This document shows positions 54,265-61,261 of a stretch of 64,000 nucleotides of DNA, one piece after another; the first letter of the stretch is position 1, and every line of letters begins with the position of its first letter. The notes beneath the pieces are model-generated. The model was given only the letters and a program-made list of their open reading frames with translations, was not told where the DNA came from and searched no databases. Source of the DNA: Nevskia sp964451925 (GTDB lineage: Bacteria; Pseudomonadota; Gammaproteobacteria; Nevskiales; Nevskiaceae); contig CAYVKA010000020.1 in assembly GCA_964451925.1 (NCBI GenBank), positions 1 through 64,000 of the forward strand, in the 5' to 3' direction. The translations under genes were made by a program, and so were the position numbers.

Positions 54265-55728
54265 ATGGAGCAGCGCGGGAAGTTGATGGGTGTACTGGCC
54301 TTGACCGGCGCGTTTGCCCTGCTGGCCGGCGCCTGCTCGGGAAGCTCGGCGGAGCCCGCGTCCGCGGCTGCAGCCTTGAGCGGCAGCTCTTCCAGCGGGG
54401 CGCAGGGTGGGGCTTCTTCCGGCAGCTCGTCCGGTGGCAGTTCGTCCAGTAGCGGCATCACGCCGCCGGAGGCTCCCGGCTCGCCGATTTTCGGCAACCT
54501 GCTGACGACCAAGGTGGCCTGCAACTGGCGCGTCGCCAACGGCACGCCTGACGCCAGCACGCCGCCGGGCGCCCTGCGCTGGGGCTATCTCGACCTCGCG
54601 GCCGGCTACTACCAGGTGATCCTGTCGCCCAGCTTCCCGGTCGGCACGCGTTTCCGTTTCGAGGGGCAATATCCCGCGGCCCGCAATTTTTCCTACCAGC
54701 TCTACAACGGCGGCAGCCAGGAGCTGGCCGAGCTGGCCGACTATCAGATCGGTCCGGATGCCGGCAGCCAGTCGCCGTTCAACGGCGTCAACACGCTCGA
54801 CACCGCGGTACAGCCGGGCGGTCACTACACGCTTCATCTGGTATTCGGCGCCAAGCCGGCCAGCCCGGCGGCCAACACCATTTACCTCGATCCCAGCCAG
54901 GTCAGCACGCTCAACCAGGCGGTGCTGGTCTACCGAATCTACAACGCCTTCGCCGGCATCAGCGTGGCGCAGCACGGCGGCATGCCGCTGCCGACCGTGT
55001 ACCAGGAAACCTCCAGCGGCGATGTGACGCTGGCCAGCATGGACACGACCCTGGTCTGTGACGCCGGCATCGGTGCGCGCGACACCGAGCGGCGCACCTT
55101 CTCCGCCGGGTCCGACATCGTCAATTCGCAGCCGCAGCATCCCGCACCCATCCCTGCGCAGCCGGTGCCGGCGGCGCCCACCTTCATCCTGCGCGACAGC
55201 AGCGGCGACATCCTGGTCAACGAGGACAACCGCTACATGTACGCCGAACTGTCGCAGACCGCCGGCGACCTGGTGCTGATGCGCGTGCGCGCGCCCAGCT
55301 TTGCCACGCAGCCAGGGGCGGGTTCCGACCCGCAGCTGCGCCACTGGTCCTTGTGCGAGAACGCGATGGTCTCGGCGGAAACCTACAGCTGCGTCGAGGA
55401 CCAGGATGCGGTGATCGACAGCGGCGGCTTCTTCAACGTGGTGATCGCCGTGGCCAGCAAGCGCCCGCCCAACGCCACCGCACAGCACGGCTTCAACTGG
55501 CTGGCCTACGGCACCACCAACGTCGGCTTCCCCATCTTCCGCCACATGCTGCCGTCGCCGGATTTCACCCAGTCCGCTTTCAACGTACCGGCGGGCGCCA
55601 CCCCGCAGAACATCATGGGCGACTACTTCCCGGTGGCCACCTACTGCTCGAACGCGGTATTCGCCGCGCATACCCAGGCCGGGCAGACGCCGGCGCAGGT
55701 GTTTGCGGGATGCCAGGTGGGGCAGTGA
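54265..55728 (+). CDS. Serine-rich putative lipoprotein of unknown function
   Basis: 487 residues from the ATG at 54265 (GGAGG upstream). Cys24 in LLAGAC is a relaxed lipobox. A Ser/Gly-rich linker follows (about 39-64), then about 420 residues of beta-rich sequence with several cysteines (KVACNWRVANG, LVCDAGIG, HWSLCENAM). No family is recognised. The linker resembles that of the sedolisin at 38470-40599. It is predicted to be a surface or periplasmic lipoprotein. It stands alone after the RND operon. Confidence 0.75.
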   Translation: MEQRGKLMGVLALTGAFALLAGACSGSSAEPASAAAALSGSSSSGAQGGASSGSSSGGSSSSSGITPPEAPGSPIFGNLLTTKVACNWRVANGTPDASTPPGALRWGYLDLAAGYYQVILSPSFPVGTRFRFEGQYPAARNFSYQLYNGGSQELAELADYQIGPDAGSQSPFNGVNTLDTAVQPGGHYTLHLVFGAKPASPAANTIYLDPSQVSTLNQAVLVYRIYNAFAGISVAQHGGMPLPTVYQETSSGDVTLASMDTTLVCDAGIGARDTERRTFSAGSDIVNSQPQHPAPIPAQPVPAAPTFILRDSSGDILVNEDNRYMYAELSQTAGDLVLMRVRAPSFATQPGAGSDPQLRHWSLCENAMVSAETYSCVEDQDAVIDSGGFFNVVIAVASKRPPNATAQHGFNWLAYGTTNVGFPIFRHMLPSPDFTQSAFNVPAGATPQNIMGDYFPVATYCSNAVFAAHTQAGQTPAQVFAGCQVGQ

Positions 55729-55868
55729 TGACAGGCCGGATCGCCGCGCGGCGCGGCGATCCGCGCCAGCGTGGCCATCGATAGCGGCCGGGCGCCAGCG
55801 GAAATCCCGTTCAGCCGCGGTCAAGCTTGCCGGGGGTAAATTGCCCTCGCAAAGTAAGAATGCTCAAC

Positions 55869-55940
55869 GGGGCTGTAGCTCAACTTGGCAGAGTGCGGCG
55901 GTTTACCGCCGAGATTGAGGTTCAAATCCTCCCGGCTCCA
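55869..55940 (+). tRNA. tRNA-like gene with abnormal anticodon loop
   Basis: A 72-base cloverleaf can be drawn. The acceptor GGGGCTG (55869-55875) pairs with CGGCTCC (55933-55939) with two G-U pairs; discriminator A55940. The D arm is GCTC/GAGT. The anticodon stem CGGCG (55896-55900) pairs with CGCCG (55907-55911). The T arm GAGG-TTCAAAT-CCTC is intact. The anticodon loop GTTTAC has six bases instead of seven, so no anticodon can be assigned safely. Placing U33 at 55902 gives UUA, which would read the UAA stop. CCA is not encoded (TCA follows). It could be a degenerate tRNA, a suppressor-like tRNA or a tRNA-derived RNA. Confidence 0.6.
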
Positions 55941-55980
55941 TCATTCCCCGCGGAACGCGGCGCGGCGCAATGGACTGCGG

Positions 55981-56433
55981 CTACTTGGTCGCGACGTACT
56001 TCAAATCATGTATTTCAGGAATGGCCACGGCAACATCGACCGGCTCCAGGATCATGGTCGATTTGACGATGCTGCCTTTGCCGACACTGGTGCGAACGTA
56101 AATGCTCTTGCCCGCGGGGAGGGTGATGGCGGCCTGGCTGTAATCGCCCGCACCGCACACTACCCGATATTCACCGGGTTCACGATCGATATAGAAAAAG
56201 GTTCCGGGGTTGGAGGCGCCGACTAACTGGCCGTTGACCACGATGTCCGGCGTGACCAGGTTGCCGACATAGGAAGCTTCGCGATAGAAATAGATTCGCC
56301 CCATGTCCGCGGGTTGCGGCGGCATCAGGGCCTGCATGTCGGAGTAGCTAAGATGGCTGGCGCAGGCGCTGATCAGCAATCCGGCAACAGCGATGGCAAT
56401 GAGTCTGAGCTTGCGCGATAGGGTCGTTTTCAT
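55981..56433 (-). CDS. DUF2846-type lipoprotein
   Basis: 150 residues from the ATG at 56433, where a lipoprotein signal peptide starts (lipobox LLISAC, Cys24). The mature domain has GRIYFYREASYVGNLVTPD and the FFYIDREPGEYRVVCG segment typical of DUF2846, a small beta-rich envelope family of unknown role. No clear ribosome site precedes the ATG, and earlier in-frame ATGs lack signal character. Divergent from the small gene at 56556. Confidence 0.75.
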   Translation of the reverse strand: MKTTLSRKLRLIAIAVAGLLISACASHLSYSDMQALMPPQPADMGRIYFYREASYVGNLVTPDIVVNGQLVGASNPGTFFYIDREPGEYRVVCGAGDYSQAAITLPAGKSIYVRTSVGKGSIVKSTMILEPVDVAVAIPEIHDLKYVATK

Positions 56434-56555
56434 TTTTTGGCCGATTGGGTGGGCGCTCAATAACCAGCATGTCCCGTGCCACGATTCCAATACAGAGTAA
56501 ATCGGCATATAGATTGCTAGTTTAGTGCTCGCCAAAATCCAAGGAGCGCCAGCGC

Positions 56556-56771
56556 ATGGGAAAGTTTGTCGAAATTGAATTTCAAAACAAGACCACGCTC
56601 ATCAAATTGTCCGAAATCACCATGCTGGAACTGACCGAGGACGATGAAAGCTATGTCCTCACCGTATACATATCGGGCGAAGACAGCGTGAAGGTGGAAG
56701 CGGAGCCGGGGAACGAAAAGACCGTGCAGACGCTGTACCAGGATCTCAAAGCGAAGCTCGAAGCCGTCTGA
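56556..56771 (+). CDS. Small cytoplasmic protein of unknown function
   Basis: 71 residues, acidic, with alternating beta-type sequence (MGKFVEIEFQNKTTLIKLSE) and a final helix (LYQDLKAKLEAV). AAGGAGCG precedes the ATG. Its GC content is visibly lower than that of its neighbours, which may mean recent transfer. I recognise no family. Confidence 0.65.
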   Translation: MGKFVEIEFQNKTTLIKLSEITMLELTEDDESYVLTVYISGEDSVKVEAEPGNEKTVQTLYQDLKAKLEAV

Positions 56772-56868
56772 ATTTCATTGCCTTCTAGCGCGGTCAAGGA
56801 ACGCGCGCAATGGGGTTATTCGGGGACGCCGATTTCGTCGTCCCCGGTCTCCGCCATTGCAGCGCGGC

Positions 56869-57267
56869 CTAGGGTGGCGGTTGGCAGTTTCCGGTCTGGT
56901 GTTCCACCAGGCAGCCAGACTCGAAATGGTAGTTGAACTCGCCGTTGTTGCGATCGAGCGTCGCGTCGCGGCCGGCCATGCCAGCACCCCAATTCTTGAG
57001 AGTGATGACGCCGCTGCCGTCGGATTCGATCGGGCCTACGATATGATCGGATTTCCAGATCTTCCGCTCCAGATCAATCTCCACCGTGGACTGTTCGTGG
57101 ATCGGAGCGATCGTGCCGGGGCAATGACTGGGGCCGAATGCCAGCGTGGTTTTGCATTGATAGCGCAACGGACCTTCGGCCTGGGCGAGGCCACACGGGG
57201 ACAGCGTGCCGAGCGCAAGCGAGAGTCCGACAAGCCAGTGCCGGGTTCGGGCGCGCTTAAGCTCCAT
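56869..57267 (-). CDS. Secreted cysteine-containing protein of unknown function
   Basis: 132 residues from the ATG at 57267 (AGGGA upstream). A signal peptide covers about 1-30, ending GLAQA. The mature part of about 100 residues contains four cysteines (two near the start, two near the end, GCLVEH and GNCQ), which suggests two disulfides, and ends in prolines. Codon use is less GC-biased than in flanking genes. No family recognised. Confidence 0.65.
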   Translation of the reverse strand: MELKRARTRHWLVGLSLALGTLSPCGLAQAEGPLRYQCKTTLAFGPSHCPGTIAPIHEQSTVEIDLERKIWKSDHIVGPIESDGSGVITLKNWGAGMAGRDATLDRNNGEFNYHFESGCLVEHQTGNCQPPP

Positions 57268-57483
57268 CGATCGATCCCTGCATGCTATTCGCACAGCCCC
57301 GCCAGTACTTGTTGCGCCATCGGGTGCCTGCAAGGCCACGGTCAGCGGACCGCATGCTGTTCCAGCAGCGTGACCAGGGAGGCAATCTGCAAGGCAGAAG
57401 CTACCATCACGGCCATGCACTCCAATATTGACAGGTATCCCTTGCGTAACTGTTGCATCGCTCAGCCTCTCGGTGCCCAGGCC

Positions 57484-57567
57484 AAAAAAAAGTCCACGTC
57501 ATCGGCGATATTGCCGGTAACGTGGACGTCGGTGTCCGCGGGATCAGGCGTCGTCGCCCGGCCCTGG
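57484..57567 (-). ncRNA. Putative sigma-54-dependent small RNA, left copy
   Basis: No protein-like frame is present. On the minus strand a sigma-54 promoter match (57593-57579) should start a transcript near 57567. About 40 bases later comes a terminator: GTCCACGT/ACGTGGAC with an inner CGGC/GCCG helix (57527-57492), then eight T residues (57491-57484). The predicted RNA is about 84 bases. Its last 65 bases align well with the right copy at 57920-58040, including CGCGGACACCGACGTCCACG against TGCGGACAGCGACGTCCACG. The two are divergent paralogues. No target is predicted. Confidence 0.6.
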
Positions 57568-57578
57568 CTTCAATATCC

Positions 57579-57593
57579 GCAAGCCCTATGCCA
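57579..57593 (-). promoter_or_regulatory. Sigma-54 (-24/-12) promoter, left copy
   Basis: The minus-strand 15-mer TGGCATAGGGCTTGC matches the sigma-54 consensus TGGCAY-R-N4-TTGC with exact GG-to-GC spacing and a preceding C. It points toward the left small RNA and needs an enhancer-binding activator. Confidence 0.6.
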
Positions 57594-57616
57594 GCGGAAT
57601 CCGTGACGTTGTCATG

Positions 57617-57810
57617 GCGCATCCACGCCCCGTTGACAGGAATTGGTGCAAATCCGGTGCTGCGCACCGGTATTAGGTAAATGAGGTGCCACATAAAGTG
57701 GCGCGCGACACGCGGTTGCACTCTCTTGGATCGCGCGCCGCCGACGCGGCGACACTCCGGCCAGATAGGTGCGTGAGCCAGAACATGCCGCGGCGATCCG
57801 GCGTGCGCGC
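57617..57810 (+). promoter_or_regulatory. Candidate cobalamin riboswitch
   Basis: Two conserved blocks occur in the right order. GTTGACAGGAATTGGTGCAA leads into ATCC...GCTGCGCACCGGTA (57632-57672), resembling the btuB-type core GGGAAT-GTGCGAAT-GCTG-CGC-CGGTA. GAGCCAGAACATGCCG (57775-57790) resembles AGCCCGAAGACCTGCCG. The ends can pair as a P1-like helix: GCGC and ACGCC (57617-57628) with GGCGT and GCGC (57800-57808). The core is a few bases shorter than the common form and the GGGAAG box is not evident. If real, it would sense cobalamin and could act through the terminator at 57991-58040 on the DUF3034 operon. Confidence 0.5.
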
Positions 57811-57893
57811 GCGAATGTTCCCGTTTCCCAATTGAGGTTGTACGGAAATTCCGACGGATGGATGCAGGGCGGCAGGATGGAATTTCCTGAACT

Positions 57894-57908
57894 TGGCACA
57901 GTGATTGC
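57894..57908 (+). promoter_or_regulatory. Sigma-54 (-24/-12) promoter, right copy
   Basis: TGGCACAGTGATTGC matches the sigma-54 consensus (T)TGGCAC-R-N4-TTGC with exact spacing and is followed by T. The predicted start is near 57920. It drives the right small RNA and, on read-through, the DUF3034 operon. Confidence 0.72.
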
Positions 57909-57919
57909 TAATTTGGTTT

Positions 57920-58040
57920 CAGTGCGTATTCAAGGCGCACAAGTTACGGGGTAGGTCGGGCAAAGGCGCCTGATTTTCCTGCGGACAGCGACGTCCACGT
58001 TTTCTGGCATTGCCGCCAGCGAACGTGGACGTTTTTTTTT
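57920..58040 (+). ncRNA. Putative sigma-54-dependent small RNA or leader, right copy
   Basis: From the sigma-54 start near 57920 the predicted RNA is about 120 bases, with no protein-like frame. It contains a GTGCG/CGCAC hairpin near its 5' end. It finishes in a strong terminator: ACGTCCACGT (57991-58000) with ACGTGGACGT (58023-58032), inner CTGGC/GCCAG, then nine T residues (58032-58040). The 3' half is homologous to the left copy. Because the DUF3034 gene starts 64 bp later without another clear promoter, it may double as an attenuated leader for that operon. Confidence 0.6.
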
Positions 58041-58103
58041 GCCTCGCGAAAGTCGCGTCAGAAATTGCGGTCTTCGTTGCTTATATATTTAAGGAGCTCA
58101 GGA

Positions 58104-59147
58104 ATGAAAGGGTCACGAGGGAGAACAGCGCCGTTCAGGCGGTATGCGGCGGTGCTTGCGCTATTGGCGTCGTGTGCGGGCGGTAGCGCCCATGCCGGCT
58201 GGTTCGACTACAACGACGGCAAGGTCTTCTTGACCGAAGGCGTCAGCATGGTGGACGGCGCGGCCGGTGGCGGTGCGGTGCCGTGGGCCGTCATCGCCGG
58301 TAACGAAACGCGCGACGGCATCAACGCCAACGTGCACTACACCTTCGCCAGCTTGCCCAACTACAGCCTGAATACGGCGGGCGTCGCAGTGGGCTTTTAC
58401 GACCGCGTCGAGTTGTCGTACGCTTATTCGGTCCTGCCCACCGGCAGCACTTTCGACACCGTGGGCTTGCTCAACAGCGTGCTTTCAGGCAGCAGCACGT
58501 CGAGCACCATCGGGGGCGTGGAGCCCTGGAACACCACCATCAAGATGACCATTTACGGCGCCAAGATCCGTTTGCTCGGCGAGGCCATCTACGACTCCGA
58601 CACCTGGGAGCCGCAGGTCGCCATCGGTGGTTTCTACAAGATCAACGCCAACAAGGCCTTGCTGCAAACACTCGGCGCGGACAAGAACAAGGACTTCGAA
58701 GGGTACATCGCCCTGACCAAGATCTTCTTCCCGATCAGCACCGCCATCGACATCACGGCGCGCTACACCAGCGCCAACGAAACCGGCCTCACCGGCTTCG
58801 GCAATATCGACAGCGGCAACCATCGCAAGCTGCGCCTGGAAGGATCGCTGGCATACCTGCTGCAGAAGAACATCGCCATCGGTGGCGAGTTCCAGCAGCA
58901 CGGCGACAATCTGGGTGGCCGCACCGTCAACTCCCTGAGCGGCGTCAATGGCCTGCTTGGCTCGCTGGGCTTCGGCGGTCTGGATACCACCCTGACGCAG
59001 CAGCATGAAAGCAACTGGATCGACCTGTTCGCCGCCTTCGCTCCGGCCAAAAACCTGTCGTTCACCGCGGCGGTACTCGACCTGGGTAACATCACCTTTA
59101 CGCCGAACCAGTTCGGTTACTACATCTCGATCGCGGCCAGTTTCTAG
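58104..59147 (+). CDS. DUF3034 family outer-membrane protein
   Basis: 347 residues from the ATG at 58104 (AAGGAG eight bases upstream). A signal peptide ends near SAHAG (about 1-32). The body is beta-rich, with alternating hydrophobic strands and Gly/Asn turns, and ends YYISIAASF, the aromatic C-terminus of an outer-membrane barrel. DUF3034 has no known function. It heads a same-strand cluster with globin, FMN-binding, PepSY and ApbE genes. Upstream lie a sigma-54 promoter, a terminator and a possible cobalamin riboswitch, so expression is probably conditional. Confidence 0.82.
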   Translation: MKGSRGRTAPFRRYAAVLALLASCAGGSAHAGWFDYNDGKVFLTEGVSMVDGAAGGGAVPWAVIAGNETRDGINANVHYTFASLPNYSLNTAGVAVGFYDRVELSYAYSVLPTGSTFDTVGLLNSVLSGSSTSSTIGGVEPWNTTIKMTIYGAKIRLLGEAIYDSDTWEPQVAIGGFYKINANKALLQTLGADKNKDFEGYIALTKIFFPISTAIDITARYTSANETGLTGFGNIDSGNHRKLRLEGSLAYLLQKNIAIGGEFQQHGDNLGGRTVNSLSGVNGLLGSLGFGGLDTTLTQQHESNWIDLFAAFAPAKNLSFTAAVLDLGNITFTPNQFGYYISIAASF

Positions 59148-59195
59148 GGCCGGGGTGCAGGCTGTAGCGATAGCGTTCAGATCTAGGAGACTTTC

Positions 59196-59690
59196 ATGAA
59201 GACGATACAAAACCTCAAGCTGCTGCTGCTGGCCGGGGCGCTCGGCGCCGCCGCCATCGCGGCAGGCTGCGCCAGCGGCGATCCGGTTGCGAACCGGACA
59301 ACCGGAAAAACCCCCGCCGTGATCGGCATTCCGGGCGACTCGCTGGAGAAGTTCGGCGGCCAGGCGGGCATCGATGTATGGGTGGATGACCTGTTCTACT
59401 ACATCCTCGCGGACAACCGCATCAACCAGATCTTCAACACCCACGGCCACGTTCAGCGCCAGATGGCTTTGAACAAGGAGTTGGAGAACATGGTGCTCGG
59501 CGGTCCGGCGCAATATTCCGGAGCGAGCATGAGCGCCGCGCACGCCGAGCTGGGCCTCACGCTGACGCAGTTCAACGCGGTGGTGGAGGATGCCTACCTC
59601 GCCTGCGATGCGGCGCGCACGCCGTACCACGTGTGCAACCAGCTGATCGCTGCTCTGGCACCGTTCGAGCGCGTCATCGTGACGAAGTAG
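59196..59690 (+). CDS. Lipoprotein group 1 truncated haemoglobin
   Basis: 164 residues. Unlike cytoplasmic relatives it has a lipoprotein signal (lipobox AIAAGC, Cys25). The globin domain (about 50-160) shows FGGQAGIDVWVDDLFYYILAD with the B10-region tyrosines 68-69, a GHVQRQ segment and LGGPAQYSGASMSAAH, where His116 is the proximal haem ligand. Two cysteines near the end (CDAARTPYHVC) could form a disulfide. It would bind haem in the periplasm, suggesting electron transfer or handling of O2 or NO. GGAGA precedes the ATG. Confidence 0.87.
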   Translation: MKTIQNLKLLLLAGALGAAAIAAGCASGDPVANRTTGKTPAVIGIPGDSLEKFGGQAGIDVWVDDLFYYILADNRINQIFNTHGHVQRQMALNKELENMVLGGPAQYSGASMSAAHAELGLTLTQFNAVVEDAYLACDAARTPYHVCNQLIAALAPFERVIVTK

Positions 59691-59721
59691 AAAGGCCGTC
59701 AGTCAGTTCAGTACTGTGAGC

Positions 59722-59753
59722 GAAACCCATTGGGCTTGTGCCCGATGGGTTTC
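59722..59753 (+). other. Strong hairpin between globin and FMN-binding genes
   Basis: GAAACCCAT (59722-59730) and GGGC pair with GCCC and ATGGGTTTC (59745-59753), giving a 14-bp stem with a TTGT loop. No T tract follows, so it looks more like an mRNA-processing or stability element that sets differential expression within the operon than a full terminator. Confidence 0.5.
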
Positions 59754-59775
59754 CATCAATCCGGAGATCTATTTA

Positions 59776-60315
59776 GTGCAACACCCGTTCAAGCGCACCT
59801 CGCTCGCCGTCCCGGCGCTACTCTTTGGTCTTGGCGTCGGCGGCAGGGCATATGCGATCGACGACATCTACGAAACACAGGATGCGTTCCTGGCCGAGAC
59901 ATTCGGCGCCGCCGTGCCGGCGCCGCGGTTTCTCGACCTGGACGGCACGGCGCAGTCCCAGATCAATGCTGCGCTGGGCCACAACTACCAGCAGGCGCGC
60001 CTGCGCTACTGGAAAGGCAACGGCAAAACCGCCTGGGTGATCGAGGACAAGGGCAAAGAGGGCTATCAGCTGACCACCGCCGCCTTCGCAGTGAAGGGCG
60101 GCGCCATCGACATCGCGCGTGTACTGATCTATCGCGAATCGCATGGCGAGGAAGTGGCACAAGCCGCGTTTCTCAACAAGTTCACCGGCGCGCACGCCGT
60201 GGGCGGCAAGCTCGATCGCAGCATCGACAGCATTTCCGGCGCCACTCTGTCGGTGCTGATGATGCAGCGCATGGCAGCCGCAGCCATCGCGCTGGATGCG
60301 CTGACCCCACCTTAG
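59776..60315 (+). CDS. Periplasmic FMN-binding protein with flavinylation motif
   Basis: 179 residues from the GTG at 59776 (GGAG upstream), which begins a signal peptide ending GRAYA (about 1-27). An earlier GTG at 59716 would place a strong hairpin in the coding part. The motif Asp151-Ser-Ile-Ser-Gly-Ala-Thr-Leu-Ser159 matches the site where ApbE attaches FMN, probably to Ser159. The apbE gene lies two genes downstream. It would be a one-electron carrier in the periplasm, passing electrons between the PepSY membrane protein and an acceptor, perhaps the globin. Confidence 0.8.
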   Translation: MQHPFKRTSLAVPALLFGLGVGGRAYAIDDIYETQDAFLAETFGAAVPAPRFLDLDGTAQSQINAALGHNYQQARLRYWKGNGKTAWVIEDKGKEGYQLTTAAFAVKGGAIDIARVLIYRESHGEEVAQAAFLNKFTGAHAVGGKLDRSIDSISGATLSVLMMQRMAAAAIALDALTPP

Positions 60316-60331
60316 GTTCCCGCTAGTGACC

Positions 60332-61261
60332 ATGTCAGAACCGCCTCCGAAGCGGAGTATCACCGCAACCCTGCGCCCCTGGCGTTCGCGCGCGGTGATC
60401 AACACCACACGCGGGCAGGCGCCACAGCCAAAGCGCAATTTCACCGCCACGCTGCGCGAGTGGCACAAGCGCACGGGGCTGTTCGCGTTCCTGTTTCTCG
60501 GCTGGCTGGGCCTGAGCGGTATCCTGCTCAACGAGGCCTCGGACCTGAATCTCAACAGCGTGCGTATCGACTGGCCGTGGTTGATGTCGATTTATGGCCT
60601 GCATGCCGACCCGCCGCTGTCGGCGCTCGGCGCCGGCGGCCACTGGCTGGCCGTCGCCGGGGACAATACGGTGCTCGACGGCAAGCCGCTGGGCCAGCCG
60701 ATCGATGCGCCGCTGGGGTTTGACGCGGCGCCGGAACCGGGCGAGCCGGCTAAGCAGATGCTCTACGTCGCCCGCGCCGATAGCCTGGTATTGCTCAAAC
60801 CTGACGGTTCGCGTGTCGACGAGTTGCGCATGCCGCCGTTGCCGATCGCCGCCATCCGCCGGCTCGGCGTGATCGACGGCCACGCCGGCAGCATCGCCAT
60901 ACAGGGCGGCGACACCGCCTACCAGAGCGACGACGAGGGAGAGACCTGGAAGCCGGTGGCGGCCACCGCGGTCCGCTGGTCGGTCATGCAGCAGCTGCCG
61001 CGCGAACAGCGCGCCCTGCTATTGCCGTTCTCGCGCCCCAGCGTGTCGGTGCAGCAGTTGCTGGTGGATGCGCACAGCGGCCGCCTGTTCGGCCGCTTCG
61101 GCACTTTTTTTGTCGACGCCGTCGGACTCGCCGCGCTGGTGCTGGGCTGCAGCGGTATCTGGATGATGTGGCGCACCAGCAGTGCGCGGCGCAAGCAGGC
61201 CGGACGCATCGCCGCCCCCCCGGTCGCGGCAACGCGCAAGTCCGGCAGCGGCACCCCGTAA
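60332..61261 (+). CDS. PepSY-type inner-membrane protein
   Basis: 309 residues; the ATG at 60332 or a GTG six bases earlier may be the start, neither with a good ribosome site. A membrane helix (about 49-68, after REWHKRTG) and a second near 265-285 enclose a periplasmic region of about 195 residues, the PepSY_TM layout. Two similar N-terminal segments (SITATLRPWRS and NFTATLREWHK) suggest a short duplication. Such proteins can carry electrons across the membrane in flavinylation systems. The stop adjoins the apbE start directly. Confidence 0.78.
   Translation: MSEPPPKRSITATLRPWRSRAVINTTRGQAPQPKRNFTATLREWHKRTGLFAFLFLGWLGLSGILLNEASDLNLNSVRIDWPWLMSIYGLHADPPLSALGAGGHWLAVAGDNTVLDGKPLGQPIDAPLGFDAAPEPGEPAKQMLYVARADSLVLLKPDGSRVDELRMPPLPIAAIRRLGVIDGHAGSIAIQGGDTAYQSDDEGETWKPVAATAVRWSVMQQLPREQRALLLPFSRPSVSVQQLLVDAHSGRLFGRFGTFFVDAVGLAALVLGCSGIWMMWRTSSARRKQAGRIAAPPVAATRKSGSGTP

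Noticed and set aside
57650..57670. CCGGTGC/GCACCGG dyad as an NtrC-type enhancer site
   Set aside because: It does not have the TGCAC-N5-GTGCA spacing, and it falls in the core of the cobalamin-riboswitch-like sequence, which explains it better. An activator site for the sigma-54 promoters is still expected nearby.
57407..57721. Minus-strand frame of about 100 codons in the non-coding region
   Set aside because: It runs through the left terminator hairpin and the sigma-54 promoter, has no ribosome site, and its peptide shows no protein-like pattern.
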